DNA of 64,000 nt, taken from assembly GCF_003815975.1 (NCBI RefSeq), contig NZ_CP033932.1, forward strand, positions 4,693,501-4,757,500, given 5' to 3'. Below are positions 18,141 through 28,339 of this stretch, piece by piece. How positions within the stretch are numbered: the first letter of the stretch is position 1; every line of letters begins with the position of its first letter. This DNA comes from Chryseobacterium bernardetii (GTDB taxonomy: Bacteria > Bacteroidota > Bacteroidia > Flavobacteriales > Weeksellaceae). A program made the position numbers and the translations under genes. Under the pieces are notes generated by a model. That model did no database searches and was not told where the DNA came from. It saw only the letters and a program-made list of their open reading frames with translations.

Positions 18141-21100
18141 TTATCGTTTGATAACTTTTACTGTTTTTACAAAATCATTTACAGCATTTATTTTAACCAG
18201 ATAAACTCCTGATACGAATCCGGAAGCATCAATTGTTCCTTTTGTATCATTAATTGCTTTGGTAAGAATCAGCTGTCCTGCCGCATTGTAAACCGTTACA
18301 AAAAGAATCTTCTGATCATAAGAGATCGTAAGGATATCCTGTACCGGGTTTGGATACACTTTCAGCTGATCTGCTTTTGCAGCAACCTCAGAAACAGCTA
18401 AACTACTTGTAGGGCAGGCAACAGGTACGAAAATTGGTTTTGAAATATTGGTATTATCTCCTAACTGTCCTTTGTCATTAAGACCACAGGCTGATAAAAA
18501 CCCTTTGGTGTTTATTACAAATCTATTATTCATACTTACGGCAATGCTTTTTGTATCGGCAGCTGTTCCTATTTGTGTTGGAACTAATCTGTTCACTTTT
18601 GTACCATCACCTAATTGCCCGTTATTGCGACCCCATGCCCAAAGAGTGCCATCTGTTTTTATTCCTGCTGAGGAATCATTCTTGTCAGCACTAACACTCT
18701 GCCAATCTGTTGCTGTTCCTATTTGTGTTGGTGTAGATTTACTATTACTTGTTCCATCACCTAATTCCCCATCAAAATTAAATCCCCATCCCCAAAGTGT
18801 TCCATCTGTTTTAAGGGCTAGCGAATGGGCAAATCCTGCAGCTGTATTTTTCCAATTTGCAGCTGTTCCTATTTGAGTAGGAGTATATATATAATTTACA
18901 CTTGCAACTGCCAGTTGGCTGTTGGTATTAAGCCCCCATCCCCATAGGGTTCCATTTGTTTTTACGGCTAAAGTATGGTATTTGCCGCTGGATAGGGTTT
19001 GCCAATCATTTGCCGTTCCAATTTGTACTGGCGTGATTCTATCTATGCCTGTTCCATCTCCTAATTGCCCCATGGTGTTTCTACCCCAGGCCCAAAGTGT
19101 TCCATTAGATTTTATAGCTAATGTAAAATTATCTCCGGCTGCAATAGTTACCCAGTCTGTTTCAGTTCCAATTTGTACAGGGGCAGTTCTATTGGTGGTA
19201 GATCCATCACCTAATTGTCCAAATGAATTACTTCCCCAGCCCCAAAGTGTTCCATCTGTTTTAAGGGCTAATGTATGGTTAGATCCCGCAACTATTTTCT
19301 TCCAATTATCTCCAAACCCAATTTGTGTCGGATTATTTTTAGAGATTGTTGTCCCATCTCCCAGCTGCCCATACTGATTATCACCCCATGACCATAATGT
19401 TCCGTCTTTTTTAAGACCCGTTGTATGGAAGAATCCCGAAGTTACACTTTCCCAACATCCTGCCTCGAATGTAGGAAGTGTAGTAAAGGAACCTGCAGGA
19501 ACCCAATCAGCCTGGCTGGTTCCGCAATTAGACGCCACCCACCAGTAGTAAGTGGTATTAGGTAATAGATTTGTTAAATTCGTTATTGAAGATGCACCAG
19601 AGGCTGTTGTTCCCTCTATACCTCCAACAACTGGATTTGTACTGTAAAGATATCTATAGCCATTAGAAGGCAGATTGGATGAATCTGTTGCTGTCCAGCT
19701 AAGTGTTGCCGTTGAAGAAGTGATATTAGCAGCCAAAAATTGACCAGGAGGATCACAACTTATAGGGCAGGCAAGAGTAGTAAGAATTTGCTTTTGAATT
19801 TTTGTACCATCTCCTAACTGGCCATAAACATTACCGCCACAAGCTGATAGAATTCCATTGGAATCTATCACGAACATATTATATACATTTGCTGCAACAC
19901 TCTGTATACCGGATACATTACCAACTTGTGTTGGAATATGCCTATCGATCAAAGTTCCGTCACCTAATAGACCTGATTCATTTTTACCCCATGTCCAAAG
20001 TGTTCCGTCTGTTTTTACGGCTACAGAAGAATCATCATAATTAGAATAAATACTGCGCCAGTTTGTTGCGGTTCCCACTTGTACCGGTATTTGTCTTCCG
20101 GTTGTTGTTCCATCACCTAATTGGCCAAGGTAATTGGTTCCCCATGTCCAAAGTGTTCCATCTGATTTTAAACCTAAGGAGTGGCCGGAACCTCCCACCG
20201 CATTTATCCAGTTTGCTGCGGTTCCAATTTGCACAGGAGCGTTTTTTGATGTTGATGTTCCGTCACCTAATTGGCCATTGGTATTTGAGCCCCAGGCCCA
20301 AAGTGTCCCATTTGTTTTTATCGCGAAAGTATGTTGTGATCCCGGAGAAATAATTTTCCAGTCAGTTGCAGTTCCAATCTGGACAGGTACATTTTTATCT
20401 ACAGTTGTACCATCTCCCAGCTGCCCGTAATTATTTCTTCCCCAGGCCCATAATGTTCCATTAGACTTTAGAGCGATTACATAAAAGTCTCCAACGGCAA
20501 CATTTACCCAGTCTGTAGCTGTTCCCACTCTTGTTGGAGTGTTTTTTAAACTTGTAGTTCCATCTCCTAGCTGCCCGTACTGATTTTGTCCCCAGGCCCA
20601 TATTGTTCCGTCTTTTTTCAGACCTACAGAATGATAATTCCCAGTAGCAACTTTCTTCCAATTATTTGCCGTTCCTACTTGTATTGGAGTACTTTCTGAA
20701 CTGGAATTCCCCCATCCTAACTGACCATACGAGTTACTACCCCATGTCCATAATGTTCCATCTAACTTTATTGCTGTCGAATGGTTTAGTCCTGAGCTTA
20801 CACTTTGCCAGCAAGCTGTTACGGTTGCAGGAAGCGTGGTAAAGGAACCTCCGGATACCCAGTTCCCTTGGCTGGTTCCGCAATTAGATGCTACCCACCA
20901 ATAATAAGTAGTATTAGGTAATAAGTTTGTTAAATTGACTGTTGAAGAAGCAGCAGAACCATCTATCCCTCCAATAATCGGACTCATACTGTAAAGATAC
21001 AGATAACCGCCATTAGGAGCTGGAGTTGATCCTGTCCAGTTAAGGGTAGCTGTTGCAGCCGTAACATTAGTTGTTGAGAACTGTGTTGGAGGAAGGCAAT

Positions 21101-22934
21101 TTGAAGGGCAACTAATAGGTGTAAATGTATTTTTGTTATTAGTAGTTCCATCACCTAATTCACCCGAAACATTTTGTCCGCAAACTTTTAAACTGCCATC
21201 AGCCGTTTTTACAAGAACATGTAAAGATCCTGCAGACATCAATGCATTATCTGAAGAGGTTCCCACTTGTTTTGGTGAGGTGGTATTCGTTGTGCCATTT
21301 GTACCATTTCCTAATTGTCCTTTAGCATTGGCTCCCCAGGACCAAAGTGTTCCATCTGTTTTGTTGGCAAACACAAAATTAGAGCCAACAGCTATATCCT
21401 GCCAATTGTTTGCAGTTCCCATTTGTGCTGGAGTGAGCTTATTAGTTGTTGTTCCATCTCCTAATTCCCCATTCGTATTATAGCCCCAAGACCATATTGT
21501 ACCATCTGTTTTGAGTGCTATGGTATGAGCACCCCCAATACCTATATTGCTCCAATCCGTAGCTGTTCCGATCTGGACGGGTGCATTTCTATCAGTGGTT
21601 GTTCCATCTCCCAATTGACCATAGCTATTAAAACCCCATGCCCATAATGTACCATCTGTTTTTAAACCTACCGAATAATAATTTCGGGCAACTATTTTCA
21701 GCCAGTTTGTTGCGGTTCCAATTTTGACAGGTACTGTTGAACTTGTGGATGTACCATTTCCTAATACTCCAAATGCATTAGACCCCCAAGCCCAAAGTGT
21801 TCCATTGGTTTTGACAGCGAAAGCCTGACTGGATCCGGCACTGATGCTATTCCAATCTGTTGCAGTTCCTATCTGAACCGGAGCAAATTTATCTGTTTTA
21901 GATCCATCACCTAATTGTCCGGAATCATTCTTACCCCATGTCCATAACGTACCATCTGCTTTGATAGCAACCGTATAATAATATCCGGCTTCTACTTTCA
22001 GCCAGTTATTGGCAGTTCCAATCTGGATAGGCACATTTCTGCTTATTGTAGTACCATCCCCCAGCTGGCCATTGGAATTACTTCCCCATGCCCATAGCGT
22101 TCCATCTGTTTTTATTGCTGCAGAATGATTAAATCCTGCACTAATACTCTGCCAGCAGCCAGTAGGAACTGGAGTTTGTACATTAATAACATTTTTAAAA
22201 GCAGGACTCCAAACACCCGTATTATCTTTGATACGAACATTAAATACATGCAACCCATTAGATGGTAAAGCTATTCCGGTTTTGGTCAGCTGCTCAAAAG
22301 AACTGTTGAAATTTCCGTCAGCTGCCAATACCGGAGTTCCGTTTCCTACGCCCGGATCATTATCCCAGAAATACTCTGCCTGAGATAGGGACATAATATT
22401 TGATGTTACAGGTTGCTGAACATCAATAATATTAGTAAAAACCGGACCCCAGGTACCCGTATTATCTTTGAGACGGACAGAGAATTTATGCAGACCGTTA
22501 CCAGGTATAGCAATGCCTGTTTTGGTTAATTGTTCGAAAACACTGTTAAAACTTCCATCCGCAGCCAATACCGGAGTACCATTTCCTGGTCCAGGATCTG
22601 TATCCCAAAAATACTCTGCCTGAGATAGAGACATAATATTTGATGTTACAGGTTGCTGAACATCAATAACATTGGTAAAAACCGGTCCCCAGGTGCCCGT
22701 ATTATCTTTGATACGGACAGAGAATTTATGCAGGCCGTTACCAGGTGTAGCAATGCCTGTTTTGGTTAATTGTTCAAAAACACTATTGAAACTGCCATCA
22801 GCAGCCAATACCGGGGTACCATTTCCTGTTCCGGGATCGGTATCCCAAAAATATTCGGCCTGGCTTACGAATATTTGTGCAGGGCACAATGTTATCATAA
22901 ACAGGGCGATTATACTATAGATATAATTCTTCAT
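18141..22934 (-). CDS. Giant RCC1-repeat T9SS cargo protein
   Basis: 1597 residues with a signal peptide (ends near CPAQ). Domains in order: three near-identical repeats of about 80 residues (each with SQAEYFWD and a [15 protein letters not shown] motif); an RCC1 block of seven W-x-WG-x-N units; a fibronectin-III-like domain ([21 protein letters not shown]); a second seven-unit RCC1 block; a second FN3-like domain; a third seven-unit block; and a C-terminal type A sorting domain ([15 protein letters not shown] to VKVIKR), which directs export through the type IX secretion system and surface attachment. In each block the seventh unit has CG instead of WG. It lies 21 nt after the beta-helix gene, in one operon. 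Probably adhesive or scaffold-like. Confidence 0.88.
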   Translation of the reverse strand: MKNYIYSIIALFMITLCPAQIFVSQAEYFWDTDPGTGNGTPVLAADGSFNSVFEQLTKTGIATPGNGLHKFSVRIKDNTGTWGPVFTNVIDVQQPVTSNIMSLSQAEYFWDTDPGPGNGTPVLAADGSFNSVFEQLTKTGIAIPGNGLHKFSVRLKDNTGTWGPVFTNIIDVQQPVTSNIMSLSQAEYFWDNDPGVGNGTPVLAADGNFNSSFEQLTKTGIALPSNGLHVFNVRIKDNTGVWSPAFKNVINVQTPVPTGCWQSISAGFNHSAAIKTDGTLWAWGSNSNGQLGDGTTISRNVPIQIGTANNWLKVEAGYYYTVAIKADGTLWTWGKNDSGQLGDGSKTDKFAPVQIGTATDWNSISAGSSQAFAVKTNGTLWAWGSNAFGVLGNGTSTSSTVPVKIGTATNWLKIVARNYYSVGLKTDGTLWAWGFNSYGQLGDGTTTDRNAPVQIGTATDWSNIGIGGAHTIALKTDGTIWSWGYNTNGELGDGTTTNKLTPAQMGTANNWQDIAVGSNFVFANKTDGTLWSWGANAKGQLGNGTNGTTNTTSPKQVGTSSDNALMSAGSLHVLVKTADGSLKVCGQNVSGELGDGTTNNKNTFTPISCPSNCLPPTQFSTTNVTAATATLNWTGSTPAPNGGYLYLYSMSPIIGGIDGSAASSTVNLTNLLPNTTYYWWVASNCGTSQGNWVSGGSFTTLPATVTACWQSVSSGLNHSTAIKLDGTLWTWGSNSYGQLGWGNSSSESTPIQVGTANNWKKVATGNYHSVGLKKDGTIWAWGQNQYGQLGDGTTSLKNTPTRVGTATDWVNVAVGDFYVIALKSNGTLWAWGRNNYGQLGDGTTVDKNVPVQIGTATDWKIISPGSQHTFAIKTNGTLWAWGSNTNGQLGDGTSTSKNAPVQIGTAANWINAVGGSGHSLGLKSDGTLWTWGTNYLGQLGDGTTTGRQIPVQVGTATNWRSIYSNYDDSSVAVKTDGTLWTWGKNESGLLGDGTLIDRHIPTQVGNVSGIQSVAANVYNMFVIDSNGILSACGGNVYGQLGDGTKIQKQILTTLACPISCDPPGQFLAANITSSTATLSWTATDSSNLPSNGYRYLYSTNPVVGGIEGTTASGASSITNLTNLLPNTTYYWWVASNCGTSQADWVPAGSFTTLPTFEAGCWESVTSGFFHTTGLKKDGTLWSWGDNQYGQLGDGTTISKNNPTQIGFGDNWKKIVAGSNHTLALKTDGTLWGWGSNSFGQLGDGSTTNRTAPVQIGTETDWVTIAAGDNFTLAIKSNGTLWAWGRNTMGQLGDGTGIDRITPVQIGTANDWQTLSSGKYHTLAVKTNGTLWGWGLNTNSQLAVASVNYIYTPTQIGTAANWKNTAAGFAHSLALKTDGTLWGWGFNFDGELGDGTSNSKSTPTQIGTATDWQSVSADKNDSSAGIKTDGTLWAWGRNNGQLGDGTKVNRLVPTQIGTAADTKSIAVSMNNRFVINTKGFLSACGLNDKGQLGDNTNISKPIFVPVACPTSSLAVSEVAAKADQLKVYPNPVQDILTISYDQKILFVTVYNAAGQLILTKAINDTKGTIDASGFVSGVYLVKINAVNDFVKTVKVIKR

Positions 22935-22955
22935 ATTTTGTTATATCATTAGTAA

Positions 22956-24134
22956 TTATTTAGAAAAACCTGATCCGCTAATGGTTAATGTACCACTGCT
23001 TATTGTTCTTGGCGTTACCAGATAGTTCACCTGAGGTTTTCCTCCGTTATCAGCAGGCCAGTAATTGGCCCAACTGTTTGAACCTCCATAATGGCCAACA
23101 TCATTTCTGGTTAGGTCTAAGTCTGTATATTTTACATCAGGATTTCCTGCATTTACATTCATCCCGGTTACTGTATATGCTGTGCTATCGAAATTCATAT
23201 TGACAGTCCCTGAATTATTACTTTGGGTTATATTACCCTGAGTTATGAACGGATTCGTAAATAAATTATAAGTCGCGACTACATTCACATTACTGCTGCT
23301 GTTTTGAATACAGACATTGGTTTGTCCCACCACAAAAGAAACAGCATTATTCATAATGGCAATATTTCCTGCAGCAGCACCATTTATATTAATATTAAAC
23401 GGGGCCAAATCACCAGGGTTGGGATTATAAACTGTATTGTTAATGATTTCGTTAGAACTTCCTGTTTTAAGGTTGCTAACATTAAAGCCGGTACTAAAAT
23501 TATTGTAGAATTTAAAATTATAATTGATTTGTGAATTCTGTATCCCTCCATTGGATATATTACCATATACCTCAATATCAGATGCCGCAGGAATGGTATC
23601 CGGCGCCATGGAATAGATACTGATAAACCCTGTTTTGTTGGCGGTACATATTCCGTGGGAAAATACCAGATTCCCTTTCAAATTACAACCGGAAATATTG
23701 GTTGTGGTATTAACCTGATAAGTAAAAACATTATTCAGATCACAGTTCAAAAGATTAATGGTAGTTCTTCCGCCAGATGTTGCTGCGTTTGCTTCTAAAT
23801 TATAGCTGCCGGTTGTCCCGGTACTCAGGCTGCTTATAGTCACCACTCTTCCGGCTGCCGGGCTGATGGTAATATTCCCCTGAATGATATATTTGTTATA
23901 ATTGGTTTCGGAAACAAAAGTAAGTGACTTATTGATGGTCACATTTTCTACATAAGCTGTCCCGTTTATTTTAGGCTGAATGATGATGCGGTCTCCATCT
24001 GAAGCTGCTGTAATTGCTGCACTTACAGTAGAGTAAGCTCCACCGGCTCCGCCGTTTCTCACATATAAATCGGCTGCAAAAGCCATGGTACTTGATAAGC
24101 CTGCAAAGGCAATGATTAGTAGTTTTTTTGTCAT
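22956..24134 (-). CDS. Secreted parallel beta-helix-like protein
   Basis: 392 residues. Signal peptide ends at AFAA. The sequence ADLYVRNGGAGGAYSTVSAAITAASDGDRIII is the usual opening of pectin-lyase-fold proteins, and the following Asn/Ile-rich repeats (NITISPAAGRVVTISSLS and similar) fit right-handed beta-helix rungs. No polysaccharide-lyase catalytic residues are recognisable and there is no C-terminal sorting domain; the protein ends GSGFSK. It is the first gene of an operon with the RCC1 cargo. An AGGAGG sequence, unusual in this phylum, lies some 40 nt before its start. Confidence 0.7.
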   Translation of the reverse strand: MTKKLLIIAFAGLSSTMAFAADLYVRNGGAGGAYSTVSAAITAASDGDRIIIQPKINGTAYVENVTINKSLTFVSETNYNKYIIQGNITISPAAGRVVTISSLSTGTTGSYNLEANAATSGGRTTINLLNCDLNNVFTYQVNTTTNISGCNLKGNLVFSHGICTANKTGFISIYSMAPDTIPAASDIEVYGNISNGGIQNSQINYNFKFYNNFSTGFNVSNLKTGSSNEIINNTVYNPNPGDLAPFNININGAAAGNIAIMNNAVSFVVGQTNVCIQNSSSNVNVVATYNLFTNPFITQGNITQSNNSGTVNMNFDSTAYTVTGMNVNAGNPDVKYTDLDLTRNDVGHYGGSNSWANYWPADNGGKPQVNYLVTPRTISSGTLTISGSGFSK

Positions 24135-24783
24135 GATCGTAAAAATTGATTGGTTTATTATTTAATTATTTGTTTTTTAACCTCCTCGAACAAGTGTAAA
24201 GCATTTCTTTTTTTCTAAAATCAATAATGGAATCCTTCTATATTGGTACCCTTTTGATTGGAGAAAATAATCCGATAAGTCATATTGATAAAACATGACT
24301 TGATGCTAAAGACACTTCCAGGACTTAATGTGATTTACATTGTTGACAACAATGTATTGTGATGAATTCTTAGAATGAATGTATTCATAGCTTAATTAGT
24401 TTTCAAGTTTAGGTTTTTAGTTTTTCTCATCAACATGATTATCAACTATAATTCATGTTTATTGACTGCAAAAATATATTTTTATTATGGATCATGAAAT
24501 AGCTGAATAAAAATAATAGAAACTTAAAACAAAACAGGATAAAATTCATCACGCTGCTCAATTACCTAAAAAACAGTATGTAGCCTATTTATGCGTTCTA
24601 ATCGTACATCAAAGAACCTGAGTAAATGTTCTAAAATAATCTTCAGGAAAAATAAAAATCCGGACAATATGAAATGAAATGTAAATTCTCTCAACATATG
24701 TATATGTTTTGAAAAATGATGAAGCCTAACTTTGCCTCATCAATTAAAGCACTACAGTTGTTGACATTCAAATTTTATAAGTT
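24135..24783. other. Divergent intergenic region with a 21-bp palindrome
   Basis: 649 nt separate the beta-helix operon from the RidA-like gene. The only clear internal feature is a perfect palindrome at 24336-24356 (TACATTGTTG, A, CAACAATGTA), which resembles a dimeric repressor site. No ORF with family features is present. Confidence 0.55.
24727..24734 (+). promoter_or_regulatory. -7 element of the RidA-like gene
   Basis: TAACTTTG, a perfect TAnnTTTG match 50 nt before the start codon; the -33 region is weak. Confidence 0.5.
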
Positions 24784-25299
24784 ATGATTAATTTTAAAAA
24801 TAGTATATCTAAAGGAAGATATCTGCTGATTTCATCCGTTTTTTTTATATGTTCTGCAAGCTGTTTACCAACTGAAAACAATAAAAATATGTCAAATATC
24901 GAATATAAAAATCCGGAAACTCTTTTTGATCCTGCTCCTTTTGCTTTTTCCCATGCAACAAACAGTATAGGTAACGGAAATTATGTATTTATATCCGGGC
25001 AAAGTGGTGGAGAAGGCTTACATCATAATCTCTCCGGAGATTTTAGAAGGCAAGTTCAGTTCGCTTTAAAAAATCTGGAAACAGTACTTAAAGAATATCA
25101 TTTGAATACTGATCATGTCCTTAAAATCACAGTGCTTATTGTTGACCATGATCAGGAAAAACTCAGCATTTGGACAGAAGAAATGCATAAAGTATGGAAG
25201 AATAATAAATTTCCGGCCAGTACTTTAATTCCCGTTCAAAAATTAGCACTGGACGGCATGATGATAGAAGTGGATGCCATTGCTTTTATACCTTTATAA
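24784..25299 (+). CDS. RidA/YjgF-family protein with lipoprotein signal
   Basis: 171 residues. The first 27 form a lipoprotein-like leader with lipobox SASC. The rest is a RidA fold: NPETLFDPAPFAFSHATN, VFISGQSGGEG, RRQVQFALKNLETVLKEY and a final IEVDAIAFIPL. RidA enzymes hydrolyse reactive enamines and imines using an arginine in a PAR(S/T) motif; here that position reads FPASTL, so the arginine is absent. Imine deaminase activity is therefore doubtful, and an exported location is unusual. A start at the internal ATG 38 codons in (MSNIEY) would give a normal cytosolic RidA length and is the main alternative. Confidence 0.8.
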   Translation: MINFKNSISKGRYLLISSVFFICSASCLPTENNKNMSNIEYKNPETLFDPAPFAFSHATNSIGNGNYVFISGQSGGEGLHHNLSGDFRRQVQFALKNLETVLKEYHLNTDHVLKITVLIVDHDQEKLSIWTEEMHKVWKNNKFPASTLIPVQKLALDGMMIEVDAIAFIPL

Positions 25300-25304
25300 A
25301 ACAA

Positions 25305-25335
25305 GAATCCGTCTCACAACAAAAAAGACGGATTC
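25305..25335 (+). terminator. Stem-loop after the RidA-like gene
   Basis: 10-bp perfect stem (GAATCCGTCT/AGACGGATTC, 25305-25314 and 25326-25335) 6 nt after the stop; the T tail is weak. Confidence 0.55.
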
Positions 25336-25363
25336 ATATCTTATATTCTGGAGTATTACCATA

Positions 25364-25447
25364 CCTAAATGATCTTTATACTGGTAAATATAACGGTTTT
25401 CGGTAAAACTGTAAAAACCTTCTGAGGTATTTACAAAATCAAGCTTC
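25364..25447 (-). pseudogene. 84-nt fragment of RHS core
   Basis: Identical at 83 of 84 positions to 34873-34956 in the intact RHS gene. On the minus strand it reads [13 protein letters not shown] then a KDHLG end. It has no start, no continuation and no RHS sequence on either side. It lies downstream of the displaced RHS tip, as expected if a tip plus part of the next core copy was left behind by recombination. Confidence 0.85.
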
Positions 25448-25476
25448 AAGCACTATGAAATACAAAGAGACTGCCC

Positions 25477-25648
25477 TTTTGGACAGCCTCTCTTTGTTTA
25501 TCTGCTACGAAGTTGTAAAATTCGTAGAGCAGGGGGAAGATAGATCAATGATTTTTAAAATGGTGTATAAAATGCTCACTACCAAAAAATTCAAAGATTT
25601 CTTTCAGAAAATGTAGCTGCTTTATAAACTAAAAGAGGCTGTCCAAAA
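25477..25648. repeat. MITE-like element with 15-bp terminal inverted repeats
   Basis: Perfect inverted arms TTTTGGACAGCCTCT (25477-25491) and AGAGGCTGTCCAAAA (25634-25648) enclose about 140 nt. Inside is a further stem-loop, GCTACGAA/TTCGTAG around 25504-25527. There is no ORF of note. The size and structure fit a small non-autonomous mobile element or the ends of a deleted insertion sequence; the right arm doubles as part of a terminator. Confidence 0.55.
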
Positions 25649-25663
25649 AGTTGGGACAGCCTC
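25635..25663 (-). terminator. Terminator of the small lipoprotein gene
   Basis: 10-bp perfect stem (GAGGCTGTCC/GGACAGCCTC, 25635-25644 and 25654-25663), followed on the minus strand by TTTT. Confidence 0.75.
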
Positions 25664-25666
25664 ATC

Positions 25667-26026
25667 TTATTTAGATTTTAAAATTATTTTTTTATTTCGT
25701 AAAACCTTACCTTTCTTCATAATCTTAAAGGAATTTATTCGTTCAGACATATATGTATTTGTTAAGCTTTCTAGAGCTGATTCTGTTTCACAATATAGTC
25801 TAATAGAATCAGCTTTTTTTATGTATGTCCACTTTCCCTTACATTTTGATAATAAACTTCCATTAAATCCAATCTTATACACAAATGTAGAATCAGATTT
25901 TAATTGAAGATTATATTCGGATGGTTCCTCTAAAGATGAATAATTTTCACTTAATATATATTTTTTTGTCTGTGCATGACAAGAAAATAATAGCATCATA
26001 GATAGTAATAACAGTATTTTAAACAT
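25667..26026 (-). CDS. Small lipoprotein, possible immunity partner of the RHS tip
   Basis: 119 residues with lipobox LFSC at about residues 13-16. The mature part has strand-rich segments (EYNLQLKSDSTFVYKIGFNGS, GKWTYIKKADSIRLYC), like small Bacteroidota lipoproteins of lipocalin-like or TM2-less type. It starts 1 nt after the stop of the displaced RHS toxin module, the position normally held by an immunity gene. A periplasmic lipoprotein would suit a toxin acting in the envelope. No specific family recognised; the immunity role is inferred from position only. Confidence 0.55.
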   Translation of the reverse strand: MFKILLLLSMMLLFSCHAQTKKYILSENYSSLEEPSEYNLQLKSDSTFVYKIGFNGSLLSKCKGKWTYIKKADSIRLYCETESALESLTNTYMSERINSFKIMKKGKVLRNKKIILKSK

Positions 26027-26027
26027 T

Positions 26028-26911
26028 TTATTTTCCTTTAAATTTTACACCTTGAAAATCTCTCAATTTTATGCTTTGATCCAAATTCTTTAAAGCTTCT
26101 TTTGCTTGAGGGTATGCTAATCTTAATTGCCCTACAGTAGAATTAATTGTAACTCCAAATAAGCCTGATTTAGCTGTTCCCCCTACTCCATATACTTTAT
26201 TACCATTTTGATCTGACAAAGTTGTAAGAAAATTATTATTGACTTTATTTACCGAAATTCCACCAAAAGATGAAGGGTCAAATGCAGCCTGTGCTCTATA
26301 CGCCATAGCTTCATCATCTAAATCCTGTGCTAAAGAATTTCCACTTGCAACATCAAAAGCAATATCTCCTGTTTCAAACTGATAACCATGTGTCATTTCG
26401 TGAACGAAATTGGCATCATTCACATAACCTATCACAACAGCATCAGTATTTTTGTCATACGTAGTAACTCCGTCATTTCCTTCCATTTTATTAAGGCTAT
26501 ACATCTGGTCACTGGATTCTAATGTAGACATACTAGACAAGGATTGATTAACATTATTAAGCCTATCTAATTTATCACCCATCTTAGATGTCAAAGTTTT
26601 AGAATCCCATCCTTTATCTTTAGCTTTTTGATTTATTTTATCTACATCACTTTGTAATGCATCCCGTATTTTAGTAACAACCCTTTTAATCTATCCCATT
26701 CTTTTTGACTTGCGGGATCAATTTGCATTCCATCTGGATCAATAAAATAAATAGGATTATTTACAGCATAAGCATATGGAGTATGACGACGATACATTTC
26801 CGCCAACGGATCCACCACACCCCATCTTCCAATATCGGGCATATACATCCTCGCTCCATAATCATACATCCCTGTCTCCTACAACTCTTTCCCATTATAC
26901 TTGTAGTTGTA
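26028..26911 (-). pseudogene. Displaced RHS tip with metallopeptidase-like toxin, frameshifted
   Basis: Read on the minus strand, the segment begins inside RHS core ([10 protein letters not shown]), where a TAG replaces the CAG (Gln) of the intact gene at about 26880. It continues [20 protein letters not shown] through [11 protein letters not shown], the conserved RHS core end. After [10 protein letters not shown] the frame is lost at a run of four T (26669-26672); adding one base restores [20 protein letters not shown] and joins the downstream frame. That frame carries the toxin domain with NFVHEMTHGYQFE, an HExxH zinc-peptidase motif. So it is a core-less cassette with one nonsense and one frameshift lesion. 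An intact ORF of 188 residues (26028-26594) remains. Confidence 0.8.
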
Positions 26912-27003
26912 TATCTCCGCTCAACTTTTCAGGATTTACCTACTCAACCTTTTTTCGTGCGAGGCTTTACACTGTGATCGTCTACTCTTGCTCGCTTACG
27001 TAA

Positions 27004-27422
27004 ATATAATTTTTCTTTTTCAATTGAAAAAAAATAATTAATGTCAAAAATAGTAGTGAAAGCTTAGCAGACAATGTTTTTATTTGCTGGAAGAATGACT
27101 AAAGCTGATATTTTATAAGCTTATAATAGTAATAAGCTACTAAAACAATATGTTAATACCAAAATAGTGTTATAGCGAGCCAATATATAAGTAACTCGAA
27201 CAAAAATAGCTTTGTTTATTAGTAGATTTATTTTTTATTTGCTGTATTGAACAATTTTGACAGAGGATTTTTATTTTGATTTATAATAACTACGGTATTA
27301 TTGCACAATGATTTTAGCAAACCTGTTATTTATAAATCTCAATATTATATTTGGGAAAAATTTATGTGTTACATTTTTTTTAAAACACTTCACTTTTTTA
27401 CTAAATATTGTATAATATCAAT
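27004..27422. other. AT-rich intergenic region
   Basis: No gene or repeat seen. It lies between the RHS-tip remnant and a tiny membrane-peptide ORF and probably marks the left side of the mobile-element-like block. Confidence 0.4.
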
Positions 27423-27515
27423 ATGGATAGCAATGTTCTTTTTTTAGCAATGCTTTTCCTGATCATTTTAGCAATGATAACTTTTGTTATTGTTTCGAAG
27501 AATGCAGGGAAGTAA
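27423..27515 (+). CDS. Tiny hydrophobic peptide (30 residues)
   Basis: ATG at 27423, stop at 27513-27515. The peptide MDSNVLFLAMLFLIILAMI and a short basic tail ending SKNAGK forms one membrane helix. It is followed by two stem-loops, an imperfect one around 27520-27550 and a strong terminator at 27571. This layout resembles small membrane proteins or type I toxin peptides. There is no homology evidence, so it is a candidate only. Confidence 0.4.
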   Translation: MDSNVLFLAMLFLIILAMITFVIVSKNAGK

Positions 27516-27570
27516 AAAGTGACTGCGTGAACAATAGTAACGCAATCACTTCATTTTTAATTCAGTTTAT

Positions 27571-27600
27571 AGTCCGCTCTGACCAGCGGACTATTTTATT
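27571..27600 (+). terminator. Terminator after the tiny peptide ORF
   Basis: 8-bp stem AGTCCGCT/AGCGGACT (27571-27578 and 27585-27592) with loop CTGACC and tail ATTTTATTT. Confidence 0.7.
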
Positions 27601-28138
27601 TGGTATACAAATATATACTTTTTGTAATATATCTTGTGGTTCCGGTGGTATTGTTGTCGCTGTTGTTGTAGATGTGGACTTGTGGGTAAAATTGGTGCTG
27701 GATAAGCGTCGGCTTTATCCACAAATCCACATCCTTTAACATACCTCCATTTCAACGGCGATTCAGAGCGGGGCGCATTTTTCCTTATTTCGGGTGGCTG
27801 AAGCTTGGGCAAAAAGGTATTTTTTGGTGCTGGTTTTGGGATGGAAAGATTCGGGGCGTTGGAAGCGGAGTTGCTCTGCACGAAGCTAAGGAAAGCATTT
27901 TACATAATCTCAAATTATAGGTGCCGATGGATTTGCCAGGAACGGAGCTTGCGGAGTGGAAGGCAACGTTTAGGTGCTGCTGCACGTATAATTTTATTAT
28001 GTAATTTGCTATGGCATTAAAGTTCAGGGAAGTTTAGGCAAGCGTTGGAGAAAAATGTCTTTTTCTGGTGGCGGGCGGGATATTTAATTCAAAATGCAAG
28101 ACGTTGGATTTTATTTTTAATTTTATTATATTTGATGT
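27601..28138. other. Higher-GC non-coding stretch
   Basis: About 540 nt, noticeably richer in G on the plus strand than the flanks, with no ORF that has family features. It could be a structured element end or a decayed gene; nothing specific can be assigned. Confidence 0.35.
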
Positions 28139-28288
28139 ATGGATTTTTGGGCAATCATTGGTATCATTTCTTCTGTTTTAGGGATTATTTCTTTTCTAAA
28201 AAATGATATCGTTTCCTTAATTTCCTCTTTAAAAAAAAACTATTCTTTGTTGTACTTTTACAACAGTACAGTTTTAAAAAAAATCTAA
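28139..28288 (+). CDS. Small membrane peptide (49 residues)
   Basis: ATG at 28139. MDFWAIIGIISSVLGIISFL is a single predicted membrane helix, followed by a polar tail with paired lysines (SSLKKNYSLLYFY). No recognised family. Small single-helix ORFs of this kind are common beside recombinases. A TATATTTG sequence overlaps the start but sits too close to serve it unless the message is leaderless. Confidence 0.35.
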   Translation: MDFWAIIGIISSVLGIISFLKNDIVSLISSLKKNYSLLYFYNSTVLKKI

Positions 28289-28339
28289 TTTCAAAAATAA
28301 AATAGGGACAAAATGTTTTTTTGAACATTTTGAAGATTT

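Noticed and set aside
27601..28138. CRISPR array or hidden gene in the GC-richer stretch
   Set aside because: No regular direct repeats and no ORF with coding features in six frames.
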